A stretch of DNA of 64,000 nt from Eopsaltria australis (lineage: Eukaryota > Chordata > Aves > Passeriformes > Petroicidae). Location: the NCBI GenBank assembly GCA_034509425.1, contig JAVTVJ010000143.1:2480001-2544000 (forward strand), given 5' to 3'. Positions 1-13,200 of this stretch are shown here, piece by piece; position 1 is the first letter of the stretch, and the number at the start of each line of letters is the position of its first letter. The notes under the pieces were generated by a model, which ran no database searches, was not told where the DNA came from, and saw only the letters and a program-made list of their open reading frames with translations. The position numbers were made by a program, and so were the translations under genes.

Positions 1-3000
1 CCTCAGTGTGTCCTCTACTGGATTCTCCTCGTGCTTCACACCTCAGTTTCCTTTTGTAGTCTCACTAACCCCTGTCTTTTTTGTTTCTTCTCTTTTCCTT
101 CATTTGCAAACACAATTTCAGCTCTCCTGATGACTTCCAAAATGCCACACCGTCTGTTCAAATGGAAATCTCTGCTTCTTTTCTCATATTTTTATGTGTG
201 TGTTTAGCAATTACCACAAACTCATCATTACTAAAGCAGACATCTTAATTTTCTTCCAAAGACTCTCCTGCCCATTTTCTTCTTTCCTTACGACTTCTGA
301 ACAATAACCATTTTCCTATTGCATCAGCCCATAACTTGAATATCATCTTCATCTTGGAGCTTGCTCTTGATCCTTCAATCTTGTATCTAAGCTCTGCCTT
401 AGCCTGGCAGATGGTTTCCACATAGTGTCGCTAATAGGCCATCCATAGCATCCTGTCATCTGCAGAGATAAAACTCTCTTGACAGACTCAATCTTGTTCC
501 ACAGTTATTTATCCAAAATACTGCTTTAAAGGCCATTTTCCTAGACCATCCCTTTGGCAATGTTATTACTTTTATGCAAGCCTCTGCTCATTCCCTTCTC
601 TCCTTCACATGAATAATAAGTTACATCTACAGTTCTTAAGTTTTCCATGGTTTACCCACAAGTCTCACCTCTTCTTCAATATCAAAAGATCAATTCTGTT
701 GCAGCCTCAGGGATTCTATCAGCTCTAGTCCAGAGTTTGAGAATGTTTTATGCCCTGTGGGTGGCTTTTAGCTCCACTGAAGTCTGTGGAATGAAGGGGC
801 CAAGAGTTTGTCTTATAAATAATTTCTGAAATCACTGAAATTATTTGCATTATGTAAAGTTAAGCATGTGCCTCAGGCAAGGTCTACTTCAGAAATGGTT
901 TGCTGGTATCGTTATGCAAGTACAACCCATCTTGGCACAACTGAAGCAGTTAATGCTATCATAGGCACAGCCTATAGCAATGACATTGTCTTTTGTTGGT
1001 ATAATTTATATTACTGTGTTGAATTAAAAAGAAAGGAGTCAATTATTTCAGCAAAAGCATTTCTGGCAATTGAACTGGAACTGAATTAAGGCTGCTAGTA
1101 GCATAGAAAAGTTCTGATAAACAAGCAAGTAAACAAATCACAACAAAACTCAATCCAAGAAACCTTCCTGACATAATCTCATCTAAGCTTTCTTTAGGAC
1201 TGGGACATGGGTATGAAAAAACCAGCCAAATTACAAAATCTAATCCTAATATACCTGTGTATGATACATATGTGATTATACAGACTTCAATCTAAAAAAT
1301 ACAGTTTTTCTTGAAAAGTATGGACTTCTACTGCTGAATTTGAAAATTTGACAGTCCAAGAAAAAAACCCATTAAGCTTCAGTGTAGAATGTGATTCCTC
1401 ACATGACTGCAGAAACACATGTAAATCAGGACATTAAAAGATACATCTGGGATTAAAGGACTGCTTAGACATGACATCATTGCTTGGCTTCTCCAGAGAC
1501 TATCTGGAAGAGTGATGATATCACTTAATGCTTATTGCCAGAATTACTCTTATGGATACAGACAGCACCAGCGACGGCAGAGATGTAATGATGATCTAAA
1601 AGTGTCTAATCCATCAGCCAGACACCAGCAGTAGATCTCTACAATGCTAACGATATGCAAAAGAGTCACAGTGATTTTATAGTACTCTAATGTTAAAAGT
1701 TTTAAATACAAGATAGTGTTATTGATGGACCAAAAGCACCAAACTTCATGCTCACACTCAAAGTTTAGCTCTGGGTTGCTAAGTAGGAGCATTATGCTTG
1801 TTTCCATTGTGTTATACTTATTTTACAGCTCTGCATTGTTACTGATTGCATTAGAATTATGTTAGTATAAACTTTTATACCATACTAAAAGGATGAGAAT
1901 ATATTTCTTTTTTTCCTGGCTAAACTAAGAAATCATTGGGAGACATTTTTGCAGCTGCTTTTAAAAATCAGAGCTCCTGCTTAAAAGCACTTCCTCTGCC
2001 TACTAAAATTTTCAGTCTGCACATAAACCAGGGCAGTTGTTGAACTTGGAAGAAACATTTTGCATCGTTATGTACAAGGCAGTGGGAGGGACAGGGAAGC
2101 TCCAGAATGATGAGGTACCTCTCTGGAACCAAAAGCATTGCTGGTGCACTCTTCAAAGGAGCTGAAATGGGATGTTTCTGGATGTGGGACAATAATATAA
2201 CTAAATGTAGATCAGCATCTCCTAAACAGAACGCAGGAAACAGATGTTGCTGAGAGCAGATTCACAGCATTTGACGCTTTTTAATGAATGTGGGATATGA
2301 GTGGAAAGGCATGAGTGTGTTTCTATAGCACTGTTTTTCAGGGGGGCTTTGCAGTTACTTACAGTCTGATATTTATCCTATTCCTACACAGAAGCTCTAC
2401 TTAATGGTAAAGCTGTTTTGTTCTACTTTAATAGCAATTTTTATGTTCCCTGAAAGCCTGGCAAATACACATTTATGTTCACTTATATGCATATCTGTTT
2501 CTTACCTACATTAAGGGAAAGTTATCTACTCTTCCATTCTTCTTCCACAATTCATTGCAAATATTCAAGGCTTCAACAATTGGTATTCAGCCCTTCAGTC
2601 CAAAACACACAAAAGGAGGGTACTCTACCCCACAGGAGTCTAGGAATAACACTGTATCCTTTATGGAGGACAATCTTTCACTGCAGCAATTCACAAAGCT
2701 TTACAAAAGCCGTGAAGTTCCACAGCTCGCCGTATTAACATTTTAAAACAGAAGAAAGAAGTTACAAATGACTCAAGGGAACAAGCCTGAGCTCTCAGCT
2801 TCTCAAGCAATGGATCAGACCAGCTCCTAGAAATGATTAGCCCCATTTATTCTGCAAAGCCCAATGCAGCTGCACATTAGAAAATCAAGAGGGATTTGTA
2901 CGGCCTTGTGGACCATACACATTTTTAAGCCTCATGAAATTAAAGAACCTCCTTTATTTTACTGCAATTGCTTTATGCCTGCATAAAAACCATATTACTG

Positions 3001-6000
3001 AACATGTCTGTTTCTGGATTGGAAGTACCCTAACAGCTGCAGACAGACAGTCTTCCACCAGAATGTATGCTTAGGGCAAAAACCACCCGACAAATGTCCC
3101 ACCAGGGGCTACCATGTCCCTATACAAATATATACATTTCATGCAGCACAATGAGCTTATTCCTTTCTTAACTTTCACCCACACTCCACCAAAAATCATC
3201 TCATCATATCCTTCTATTGTGATTATTCCAAGTCATACTGTGAAACTGCCCCTTTTGCTCAGATTTCTCCTCTTAGGGTGGATAACAACAGCGCTGCTCT
3301 TCTTTACTCCCAAATCCAGCACCCTCCAGGCGCTAACAGGAGGAAAATTTCCAAACACAAGTCCCAGGGGACATCACCAGGGAGGACAGCTTGACTAATT
3401 ACAGTGATTAGACTAATGGGAGGAGATTATCTCATTGAAACAACAGGACATTTGTCACATCCTACCCACTGGGAAAGGCTCACTTCCTATCCCCAGGGCT
3501 GCTATTTAGCTGCCCTACAGAGCTTGTGCCTTGGCACTTTTGCCTGCAAGTGTTCCTGCAGCTGCTCCCTGGGCACAGGGGACAGCAGAATCCCTGTGAG
3601 GCCTGGCTGTGGAGAAGGTCACAGCCACCAGGGGTGTCACCTGCAGTGAGGTGCTGAGCCCAGCATCTCCCCTGAAGCTCCACGGAAGTCCCTGCAGGAC
3701 CCAGTACAATGCTACCAAATGGAATTAACCACATTTCCTATTCTGCCTCACAGCTCCCTGTACATTCCCTATATGTAGCCATCTTCCCGGCTCCTGGATG
3801 GTCATGCTGCTTCCAAATGTTTCTTTTTCCTCCAGGCAGCTCAGCTTTTCCTATTTCTGCCTGAGGCCAGCCTTGCAAAAAACCTTTTCAATTTAAAACA
3901 TCCACTCTCTGTCCACTTTCTTTCCCTCCTTTCCACCATCTTGCTCCCATTCTAGTTTCTTCCTTTAGTCTGCCTGAATCTGTGTAAATCTCTGTCTTAT
4001 CCCAGTTGCTCAGCTTGTCATGGGCTATCTCACGCTCACCTTTGAAGTCACACAATGGCTAAACAAAACACCTGTATCTGACATCTCCTATTGCTCTCTG
4101 GCAGTTCAAATTAATCGGAGAAATGCATGTTTAGTATCAGCAAGATCCCAAAAGGCAGCAAGGCAATTGTTTCCAAATCAAAACAGTTCTCTCAGACAAG
4201 CCTCATCTCCCCATTCAGCCACCTTTATTCTTACTGGTATGCTGTTTCCACATACAGGTCCTTCTGTGATTTTCCTTCTTTGCTTTATGAATCTCAGCTT
4301 TCTGATGGTTTATCACTTTCCCTGATAAAAATTACCTTTCCAGTGTACCCCATTGTAGCTTCCCATCCCATTGCATAACACTGTCACAGCTTCTACACAG
4401 GCCCACCCTCACTGCACTGACTCTCATCCTGTTTCTATAACAAATGCAAGTGCAACAGCTACAGAAGGGTTTTATGACTTCCCTTTGTAGTCTCACTTTA
4501 GCAGCGTGCTAACTTTGCATGTTTACACTGCTTATTTTCCTCCAACACAGCATAAAGAGTAAAATTATACATTCCCAGAGGGGCTTTCTTTTGCTTATTA
4601 CTTCCCTCTTTTAATGCATTTATTAGAGCTTCTGAATTAACAGTGGCAGATGCAGGCAAAGAAAGAAAATTTTAATTTTGCAAATAATAATGGATTACAA
4701 TACATTAACATTACTGTAAAACCTACAAAGTGGAAGCACTCAAGGGATGTAGGAGCAATTAATGTAGTTAGTTTATTTACCTAACTCTGGCACTGCTTGG
4801 GCATTCAGAAGCAACTCAAATTCTGTTTACACAGGCAGAGCCATAATGCTTCTTCACACACAAATAGCCTGTTCAGGATTCAAGGGGACATCAGCTGCTT
4901 CAGGCAAAGGAAAATATGAAAATGTAGACTGAAATAGCAACTTTAAACACATCTTTAAAATTTTAAAAACAGATTGCCTCCATTAAAAGAGTGGGCAGGG
5001 ATAAGATATTAGTATGGTTATAGTATAAAATAGTTCTCAGCTCTCAAGAGCTCCATATTTCTGGTATTCTAAGAGACACTCTGTACCAGTTACAAATAAT
5101 CACTGTTTATTATATGCTTTTATCATTCTAAAATAAGAATTTTCAGGAAGAAATAAACTACAGTTAGGCATAGATGTCCACTCAAGTTAAAACAGATACG
5201 TATAACAGACTCTCTAATTTCAAAGAAAATAAAGTACAAACATTTAGAACCAAAGCAACCATTAGGGTTGGGAAAAATTAGCAAATGCCTCGTTTAAGTG
5301 CAATGTCAACATGCAACTCTCAGAGCTGCCTCCTGCACATCTGCAGAACTGATTCAAAAGCCTAAATTTGTGCACTTTGACCAAAATCACTGGAAACAAA
5401 AGTACCCAGCCCACTGAGTGTCCAGTTCTGTTTTAAGCAGCAATCATCATTGGAAAGACAAGGTAGATTTATAACTCCAAAAATTAAGCTACTTCAAAGC
5501 ATAAGATTCAAATGCATGTGGAATTCATCATGTTTAATGAAGGCAACAAAGAAGATGAGGATTCAGAGACCTTATTTGCAAGGAAATGGGTTCAACTAAA
5601 GTCAGACAGAGGGTCTCGGCAATAGCTGAAGGGATGGAGCAAAGTACATCCCAGAACTGATTCCTAACAAAACTCCAAAACTTCAGCTGGTAAAAATAAA
5701 TCAGCAACAAAAACCAAGCCTGTCTAGCAGTGAAAAAGGCAACACAACTCCAAGTTGTGACCAGAGAGATACGTGTCTTGATGGATTTATTATGGAATGC
5801 AGTTGATCTGAGAAAATGGTGAATTCTGGCAAAATGGCCAAGTGAAAAATGACAAGGTACCGCAGAAACTTCCAGCAGCTGCAGTCACCAGCAGCACCTT
5901 CTTCTAGCTGCCACTAGGCACAGTAACTCCAGCAGCAACTACCCTGGAGGAAAACCAGGGAAAATCTCTCTTCAGTGGCAAATGTCCACCCTATGTGCCG

Positions 6001-8120
6001 AGATGTCAAGAGGGGACACAGCTGGGACAGACGACCCCAGGTGACCAAAGGGATATCCCACAGCCCATGGTGCTGTGCTCAGCAACAAAAGCTCAGGGAA
6101 AGGAGGATGGTGGAGGGTTGTTTGCTGTCACAGCATTTGCCTTCCCAAGTAAGTATTTTGCCTGCTGATGGGAAGGAGCTCCTGGTTTCTCTGCTTGCAC
6201 ACAGAGCATTGCTTCACTCAAACTGATCTTTTCTCACTTTTGCTCTCCCAGTTCTCCCCCATCCACTGGAGGTGGGTAGCAGGTAACAAGCAATTGGCCA
6301 AGCTGCTGGCCATGGGCAATCTACCACACTTTCCCACTGTGTAACATACATAACTGGACTTGGGTGAACAATATAAATTTAATTTACTGGATTTTCCCTT
6401 GTAATAAAATATCACGGACACACACACACACGTGTATTTAAAATACTCCCATTAATCCGCTCATTTTTTCATCTGCTTTCCTTGCTGTGAATGTTGCACC
6501 TGTTTTACTTCCCACTGTGAGATGATAGTTTGTTTTAATACTATGAACCTGGTTCATATTGATTGATTTTCATTGTTTGATGCTACCGTGAAACTATAAA
6601 ATCTCCTTTATTTCAGTTTTTAGTGCTTATATAGAGTTATATGGAAATCACTTCCTTTTTAAATCCCTTTTCTATTATTCTACTTTCTATTCAGAGGCTG
6701 CACTGCATACTTTGAGTTGAAATTACAAAAAGGAAAAGTCTCCAATTTTTCAGCTTAATCAATAAAATGATAATAAATCCAAACATTTGTTTTAGGCAAA
6801 GGAATAAGGAAATCTTATTCATTTCACAGTTTTACAGATCTTATCACTACTCCTCACTACCTCAAAGCAAGTTTTCCCACTGGTCTTAAACTTGCTGCTG
6901 CAATTCTAACCGGATACAACCTTCCCTTTGCCTTTTACAGAAGAGCCTTAAACGTACAATTTTCAGAAACAAGTACAGCAGTAATAGATCCCTCTATTCT
7001 TAAAGAACAGTGTCAAACAGCTTGCAGAGTTCAACTTTCAAAAGTGCTACTTCCTTTCCCCTTAGCTAACTAGGTCTCATTAAAAAGATTCAGGCAAAGT
7101 GCCAAAATAGCTAAAAGAAAAAAATCTCATCTTTGAGGCCCTCAATGACATTTAAGTTTGTTATTTCCATAAAACATATACCTGCACCTTTACATACTGC
7201 AGTATTTTCATAAATCTGATTGTAAGTGATCTTGGAAACCCATCATTAACATATAATTCATATACCTCATTCAAAACTTTTATCCAGGGAGAATGTTTCC
7301 ATTATTTTTAAAGAGTCTTTACAATGTCTGACCCATGGCAGCCTGAGACTGAAATTTTATTTCCAACCAATATTTTACTCCTGTAAAAGGTGCCTACAAA
7401 TTATCTTGGCCAAGCTGCTCATTAGAACTCAGCTCCTGTACTGTAACAGGGTTTAACAAACAAGCAGAGCTAAACCTGTGTTTCAGTGGTTTAATACCAA
7501 AATTCTTTAAAAAACTGAATAAATCAGATTTAATGGCAACACTGTGCACACTACCTTACACAAAATTATTAAACAGCTGGACTAGACATCCTACTGCAGT
7601 TATAGAGCCATGTAAGACACCAGGGAATGCCACAAATTAAAGCAGCAATGTTAGTAATCAGCTGGATGTAACTTCCCATCCATTAATGGGTTTAACCTCC
7701 ATGAAGTCAGCAGATGAGAGTCAGAGGTGACTCCAAAAAATCACTCCACTATTACTCACTGGTGGTATTTTTGTCATTTGCCTGTTCCTACGTAGACACC
7801 ATCGCTTGGCCATGATGATATTCTGGCACATCCATTTGCAGTTTGCCCTGCTCCTGACAATGCTCAGCCATCTCTGAGTGGATGCTGAGGCAGAATGCAA
7901 GACCAGGATGATCTCATCCCTCTGCCGAGCATTCAGCTCTGCAATTCCAGTAATAAAACTGCTGAAGTGTTAAGCCAATTCCATGATCTTCTATTAGCCT
8001 AATGCAAGTTCTTGTAATGACCTGATTCACACAAGCCACCTCACTCCTTGCTGAAGAACAGAGAGACTTCTTCCCAGGGAAAACAAACTTGGGGTTGTTT
8101 GTCATTTGTTGATGTACAGG
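1..8120. other. Unique AT-rich non-coding stretch
   Basis: No gene is supported here. The open frames are all around 100 codons or shorter, overlap in several frames, and show no recognisable domain or exon with both splice signals. A short (AC)7 microsatellite lies at 6418-6431. No CpG island, RNA gene or CR1 tail was seen. It is most likely intergenic or intronic DNA. Confidence 0.6.
6418..6431. repeat. (AC)7 microsatellite
   Basis: Seven uninterrupted AC dinucleotides are visible. It is a simple repeat with no other associated feature. Confidence 0.9.
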
Positions 8121-8450
8121 TGCCATGGTTTAACCCCAGCCACGTACAACATAGCTGCCTGTCACTCCCACCCTCCCGCTCCCCTGATGGAACTGAGAGG
8201 AGAAGCAGAAAAAAATTTTGAACTCTTGGGTTGAGAAAAGAACATTTCAGTCACTGAAACAAAGTAGAATATTACAATCATACTAATGCCAATAAAAATA
8301 AAAATAACAATAATAATAATAACAGTAATGGAAAGGAGAAAGAGAGGAATAAAAGGCCCCACGAAATGCAAGTGATTCACAGCACATCATCCCCCCACTG
8401 AGAGAGAAGAATTTTCCAGCAGATAACTCGGTAACTAAGCTGATGCAAAT
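8121..8450 (-). repeat. Avian ERV LTR fragment, reverse orientation
   Basis: The left end reads TGCCATGGTTTAACCCCAGC, which is the reverse complement of the 3' end of an LTR type I know to be abundant in birds. Further in there is a 'CTTGGGTTGAGA' segment and an A/T-rich AAT-type run (about 8293-8326), both in the order expected for that LTR. The right boundary is not clear and the upstream part (U3) is missing or too diverged to recognise. No internal retroviral sequence adjoins it, so it is a truncated solo LTR. The family name is uncertain. Confidence 0.6.
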
Positions 8451-9603
8451 AAAGTAAGTTTCTGCTGAAAATTCCCTCTTTTACATATTCTTAAGGTTTT
8501 ATCTTTCTCCCATAAGAGATGACCAAATCCTCCAATTCCTTCTGTGGAGGAAGGCCAAAGTTTGCAGCAGTTCAGATAGCTGCACTTTGCTCCCTAGGAA
8601 TAGGAAACTCTCTCTCTCTTGAGAAAAGCTGCATTCAAAATGAGTATTCAGAAGAGCCAAAGTCCTGGTTATTGTCCCATAACATTAAATACAGTGAAAA
8701 CACAGCACAGTTATGTATTGCACACACAGAGCCTGACATTTTCATTGCTAGTGTCACCTACAGCTTAAGACTTCTTTTTCTCCATAAATCAAGAAGGGTA
8801 TTTCTTTTATCCCTTCAGGAAGAAGTCTAAAGGCTGTATTTCACAAAACAATGTCACAGTTGTCACATACTAACCACATCCATTTAATAAAAAAGAGAAG
8901 ATTTTGTGGTCCACAAGCAAAAATCCAATCCTGAGCCACACGTATCTCCCCATTTCTGACCATCTTAACACTTTCAAAAACCAAGCAGGGTGAGCCTCCT
9001 GTCATCTAACTTCTGACATCCAATCTATGCTTTCCCACACTATTCCTGGTGTTCTTGTTAGCACTGAGAAACAAGCACCTCTCAGATCTACCTGTTCTTG
9101 GATACTGCTTGTAAGAGCAGAGAGATAACACGCCTAAGAAAATGCACAACATTCTAAATAGTAAAGCGAATTAAAGCCCATAGATCTGACCTCGACCTTG
9201 AATTTCCTAGAGTGCAATCCCCATCAGAAGGAAGATCTAAGAGGCAGCATATAGGATTGGAGTCTCACTTTTTACCTAGGTCTACTTCACAAAGGGTCTT
9301 TTATATCCATATTTTAAGTTCTGTTTCACTTTCTCAGTGTTACCTGCACCCACAGTGATGCTACATTTAAATTTCCAACTTGCAATACAGGGTTTTAAAA
9401 TCACCTTCCTCCATAGTGAGTGGGAGGTTTATTCCTGCTAGAAACAGAGGAATGTATCAAAATCAAAGTATAATCTAAATTTCCACTGAACAATGCTTTC
9501 TTTCCTCCTTGGATTTGTCAGCTTTGTTTTGACTTTTCCATTAAAAGCTTATCTTGTAAAATGTAGTTTTTAAAGCATTATTGTAATTTGAAATAGTGAA
9601 AGA
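8451..9603. other. Unique non-coding stretch
   Basis: About 1.1 kb between the LTR fragment and the CR1 nest. I see no gene, RNA or recognisable repeat in it. Confidence 0.5.
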
Positions 9604-9669
9604 TAGAATCGTTAAGGTTGCCGAAGACCCCCAAGATCATCAAGTGCAACCTTTGACCTAATAACAGCC
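9604..9669 (-). repeat. CR1 fragment, reverse, left arm of split copy
   Basis: It begins with 'AGAATCGTTAAGGTTG' and continues through 'AAGATCATCAAGTGCAACC', the reverse complement of a CR1 3' end. It stops abruptly near 9669 where a forward CR1 begins. The sequence expected next in a reverse CR1 resumes near 9990, so this copy was split by a later insertion. Confidence 0.7.
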
Positions 9670-9989
9670 AGAAAGGGACTCTGTCAGGAACTGTGGTGCA
9701 AGGACAAGGAGTAACAATACAAATTGAAAGAGGGAAAATTTAGGTTACGTACAACAAAGAATTTTTTTACCATAAGGGTGGTGAGACACTGGAACATATT
9801 GACCACGGAGCTTATGGATGCCCCAACCCTGGAAATGTTCAAAGCCAGGCTGGGTAAGGCCTTGAGTAACCTGGTCTAGTGGGAGGTGTTCCTGTCCATG
9901 GCAGGAGGTTGGGACCAGATGATCTTTGAGGTCCATTCCAACCCCACAATGTTCTATGATTCTATGTCAAACATTCTATGATCCTATGT
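9670..9989 (+). repeat. CR1 3' end, forward, nested insertion
   Basis: A 5'-truncated CR1 3' end in forward orientation. Landmarks are 'CTGTCAGGAACTGTGG', then 'GAGGGAAAATTTAGGTTACG', 'AGGGTGGTGAGACACTGGAA', 'GGATGCCCCAACCCTGGAAA', and the terminal repeats 'ATTCTATGATTCTATG' present twice (near 9951-9990). It sits inside the older reverse CR1 described on both sides of it. Confidence 0.8.
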
Positions 9990-10230
9990 CAATCAAATCA
10001 CAGCATTAAGTGCTGCCTCCAGCCATTCCTTGAACGCTTCCAAGAATGGTGACTCCATCGTTTCTCTGGGCAGCCCAGACCAATGCCTGACCATGCCCTC
10101 AGTGAAGAAATTCTTCCTGATGTCCCACCTGAACCCTGGCACAGCTTGAGGCCATTCCCTCTCATCTGGTCACTAGTTGCGTGGGAGAAGAGGCCAACCC
10201 CCACCTGACTACAGCCCCTTTCAGGTTCCA
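9990..10230 (-). repeat. CR1 fragment, reverse, right arm of split copy
   Basis: This continues the reverse CR1 begun at 9604. Landmarks are 'CATTCCTTGAACGCTTCC', 'TCTCTGGGCAGCCCAGACCA', 'GTGAAGAAATTCTTCCTGA' and 'GGGAGAAGAGGCCAACCC'. The far boundary is approximate; recognisable CR1 fades after about 10230. Confidence 0.75.
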
Positions 10231-13200
10231 TTCCTTTCTTACACATGGGGATTATCCCCAGGAAACACACCTCATTGTCCTTGGTGCCGATATGTAGTGG
10301 CAAATCCAGGGGGTTGTAGGTAAACCTCTCGTTTTGTCATGGAAATCTGCTCTTCTAAGAACGTGAAAGGCAGAATTAGCACACTTACATCAATCTTCTG
10401 AGGCAGATTGTGACTGTTCCCTCAGCTACAGCTCATGGTTTGACTTAACACATTGTTCCCACCAAGGCCTGGCACATGCTGGGAGCCAAGTGAGAGCAAC
10501 AGGTCTGATGGACACAGCAGGCAGGGAGAGAGAAGGGCCCTTCTGCAGCTATTCTTACCTGCAGAGTGCTATCTCCTGCAGCTCTCACCTCTTGTGTCTC
10601 TGCAAAGCACCTGCCTGCCAGTTCCTTCAAAATCCTCTAACTGGCAGAAACAGCACAGACCCAGTGTCCAAGCTGGGAAGTATAAAGCTGTCAGCTTAAC
10701 CAAACTGACGCAGATCTAACACAGCAGCAGGACAGCTGAGGCTTTAAAAATAAAACAAAACAAAAAACATCCCACCTGATACCGTGTTTGTAAACTTTGA
10801 CTGTCATTTCTGCCTGTTCTAACTCAACAACTTAATCAACCTTTCCAACCTTTTGGTTTTTTACTTCTAAACCTCAAAGCACTACATGAAGACTAAAAGA
10901 GATAATAGTTTATCTCAACATATTATATCTTTCTGAACACTCATCATTTTTATTTTCTCTAACTAAACTGCAAACCCCTTCAAACAGGATCAGCATTTGA
11001 AGTGAAACATGCTATAAAATATAGAAAGAAGTATTCCCATAGAAAGAGGAATGCAATCAATTAAAATTCATTACTCTACACATCTTCAAGGTATTTGTTT
11101 CAATATCTATATAATAAGGAAGTCCTCCCTGTAGCAAAGTCACCTTTATGGAAGCCATTATTTTACTTCAGGAGATAAAAGCAACCTTGCCATATAAAGG
11201 CTACTCGTCTGCATCACTCAAATATGTGTATATGATTTTTGGGCTCCACTGACACCTCAAGCCTCAGAGAGTCTGGTGTTCATCTTGTTCAAAGCCAATG
11301 CCATGTGTCTGACAGTTGGTAAATTGAGTTTCTCGTTTCCTGGGCAGGATTCCTCCCTTGTTATCTTTCAGTGTCCTGAAAAAGATTGCTTTCAAAATTG
11401 AACTTGCCAAGTCAACCGCTTCCCTCCTGAGCAATCTCTAGAACATGCGCCTTCTGAGTCGAGGCGTTGTCATTCTTTCCTTCATTTAGGGCACCTTGAG
11501 AGTCAATGCAATGAAAGAAAACCCTGGCAGCCCACTGGCAGTGATGATGGTAACTCATAATGCAAGGGAACGTGTGCACACACACATCCATGCATTTAAC
11601 CACACACAGCTCTGGCTACATGCCTACAAACACCAGGGGCTGTCATTGCCACTTGCAGGCCTGGTGGCACCAAATCTCAAATGAAATCAGAAAAGTCGAT
11701 GAAGCGCAGCAGAGACCAGTCAGTGAGTTAACTGCATGGCATTCCTGCTGTCAAGCCAAAGATTTAAGATTTACACAGCAGCCTCTGCACCATCCAGAAT
11801 CCTGAGCAATACTGAAGAGGGCAAATGCAAGAGCTGGCACCTGCTGGTACTTCACTATAGGCATTCAAGCCTACAAGCACATTCATCAAGTTAAGGACCT
11901 GGTTTTGTGCTCTGATAGGGAAGAACAAGTTTAAACAACAGTTCAAGGTTAAGAAATTGCATACACAGCTGCACTGAAACCCAGATCTGAAGCCAAAGGA
12001 ATTTCAAAGTGTCTAGAGACTGAGCAACACAATCTTAAGTGAGCAGTTAGCTTGTGGAGGGTACTCGAGAGACTGACAAAAGCTGTAGGAAGCTTTTTAT
12101 TTACTTCTTTAGGGAACCTAACTATGCCCAAGGGGCTCATCACACCAACAACTGTAGGTGGACAGGGATGAACAGGAGATGCACCCTGGGAGGGAACCAA
12201 ACCCCAGTCCAAGCAACCAGTAGGAATTAACACCGTAACAGAATACAGTAGCTCTGTAACTGTGTCCAAGGGGAAGAACTAATCAGCCAGAATATACTAT
12301 CTGGAATTGTATTTCCTTTCATACTCAGGGCGTTCCCAAGAGGACACTAGTACTGGACAGGAGATAAGGATTTGCAAGGAAACCTACTGCAACAAGTCAT
12401 TAAAATTAGCATAGTTTTGTTGTTAGCAAATTAGATAAAACAGCAGAACACTTGCTCCTCGCAGTCCCAGCTTGTGAGGAATTTCATATTGGGGAGGGTC
12501 TCAACTGGCTCAACCATGTTCAAATTCAGGTTTCACCAGACTTCCTTGAGACATTTACTGCAAAGCATCTTTGTACTTGCTGCATTCTTCACAGCACTAG
12601 GAGATGCTGGAAATCTTCTCACTTGGAAAGCAATTCTTCTAAATTGGAAAGAAGGCACAACACCTTCCCATCATGCTGTCATATTGGATTTTGAACTCTT
12701 TTTGACACTAGATTGTGTCAAAAAGGAAATAAAAATAAAAACGCAAATTGACAGCTTCTGCAAAGCTTGGGAACTTTTTTTGAACTCAATTAATCTGGTT
12801 TAGAAACTATTCTCTAACACCATCTGACATGCAGGAAAGAACAGAGGTTCTCAAAAGGAAAGTGGCTGATGCCAATTTTGGCCTTTGCTCCTCTTACTTA
12901 GAGGCACAAAAGAGAATAGGGGAAAAAAAAAGCAATAATACATCCAGAAACCATTAGGGGTATGAGAGAGCACTGTACTCAAAGATTCTGAGAAATGAAC
13001 ATTGTGTTTCCACAGTCTGCCTTTCTATAGGACTAGAGATACGTGTATACACATATGATAAATACAAATAGATTATGAAGACAGTAGGCTGCCTTATACC
13101 AATTTCTGTTCAGTTTGCTTGACTACAAGTAAGGCTGTAAAGTATCTTGACATTTTTCCAGATGTGATATAGAATTGGTTAAAAAATTTGTTTTGTCACA

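Noticed and set aside
10559..10599. 41-bp minus-strand segment between a TTTGCAG acceptor and a GTAAGAAT donor
   Set aside because: No pyrimidine tract precedes the acceptor and the segment is too short to judge; probably chance.
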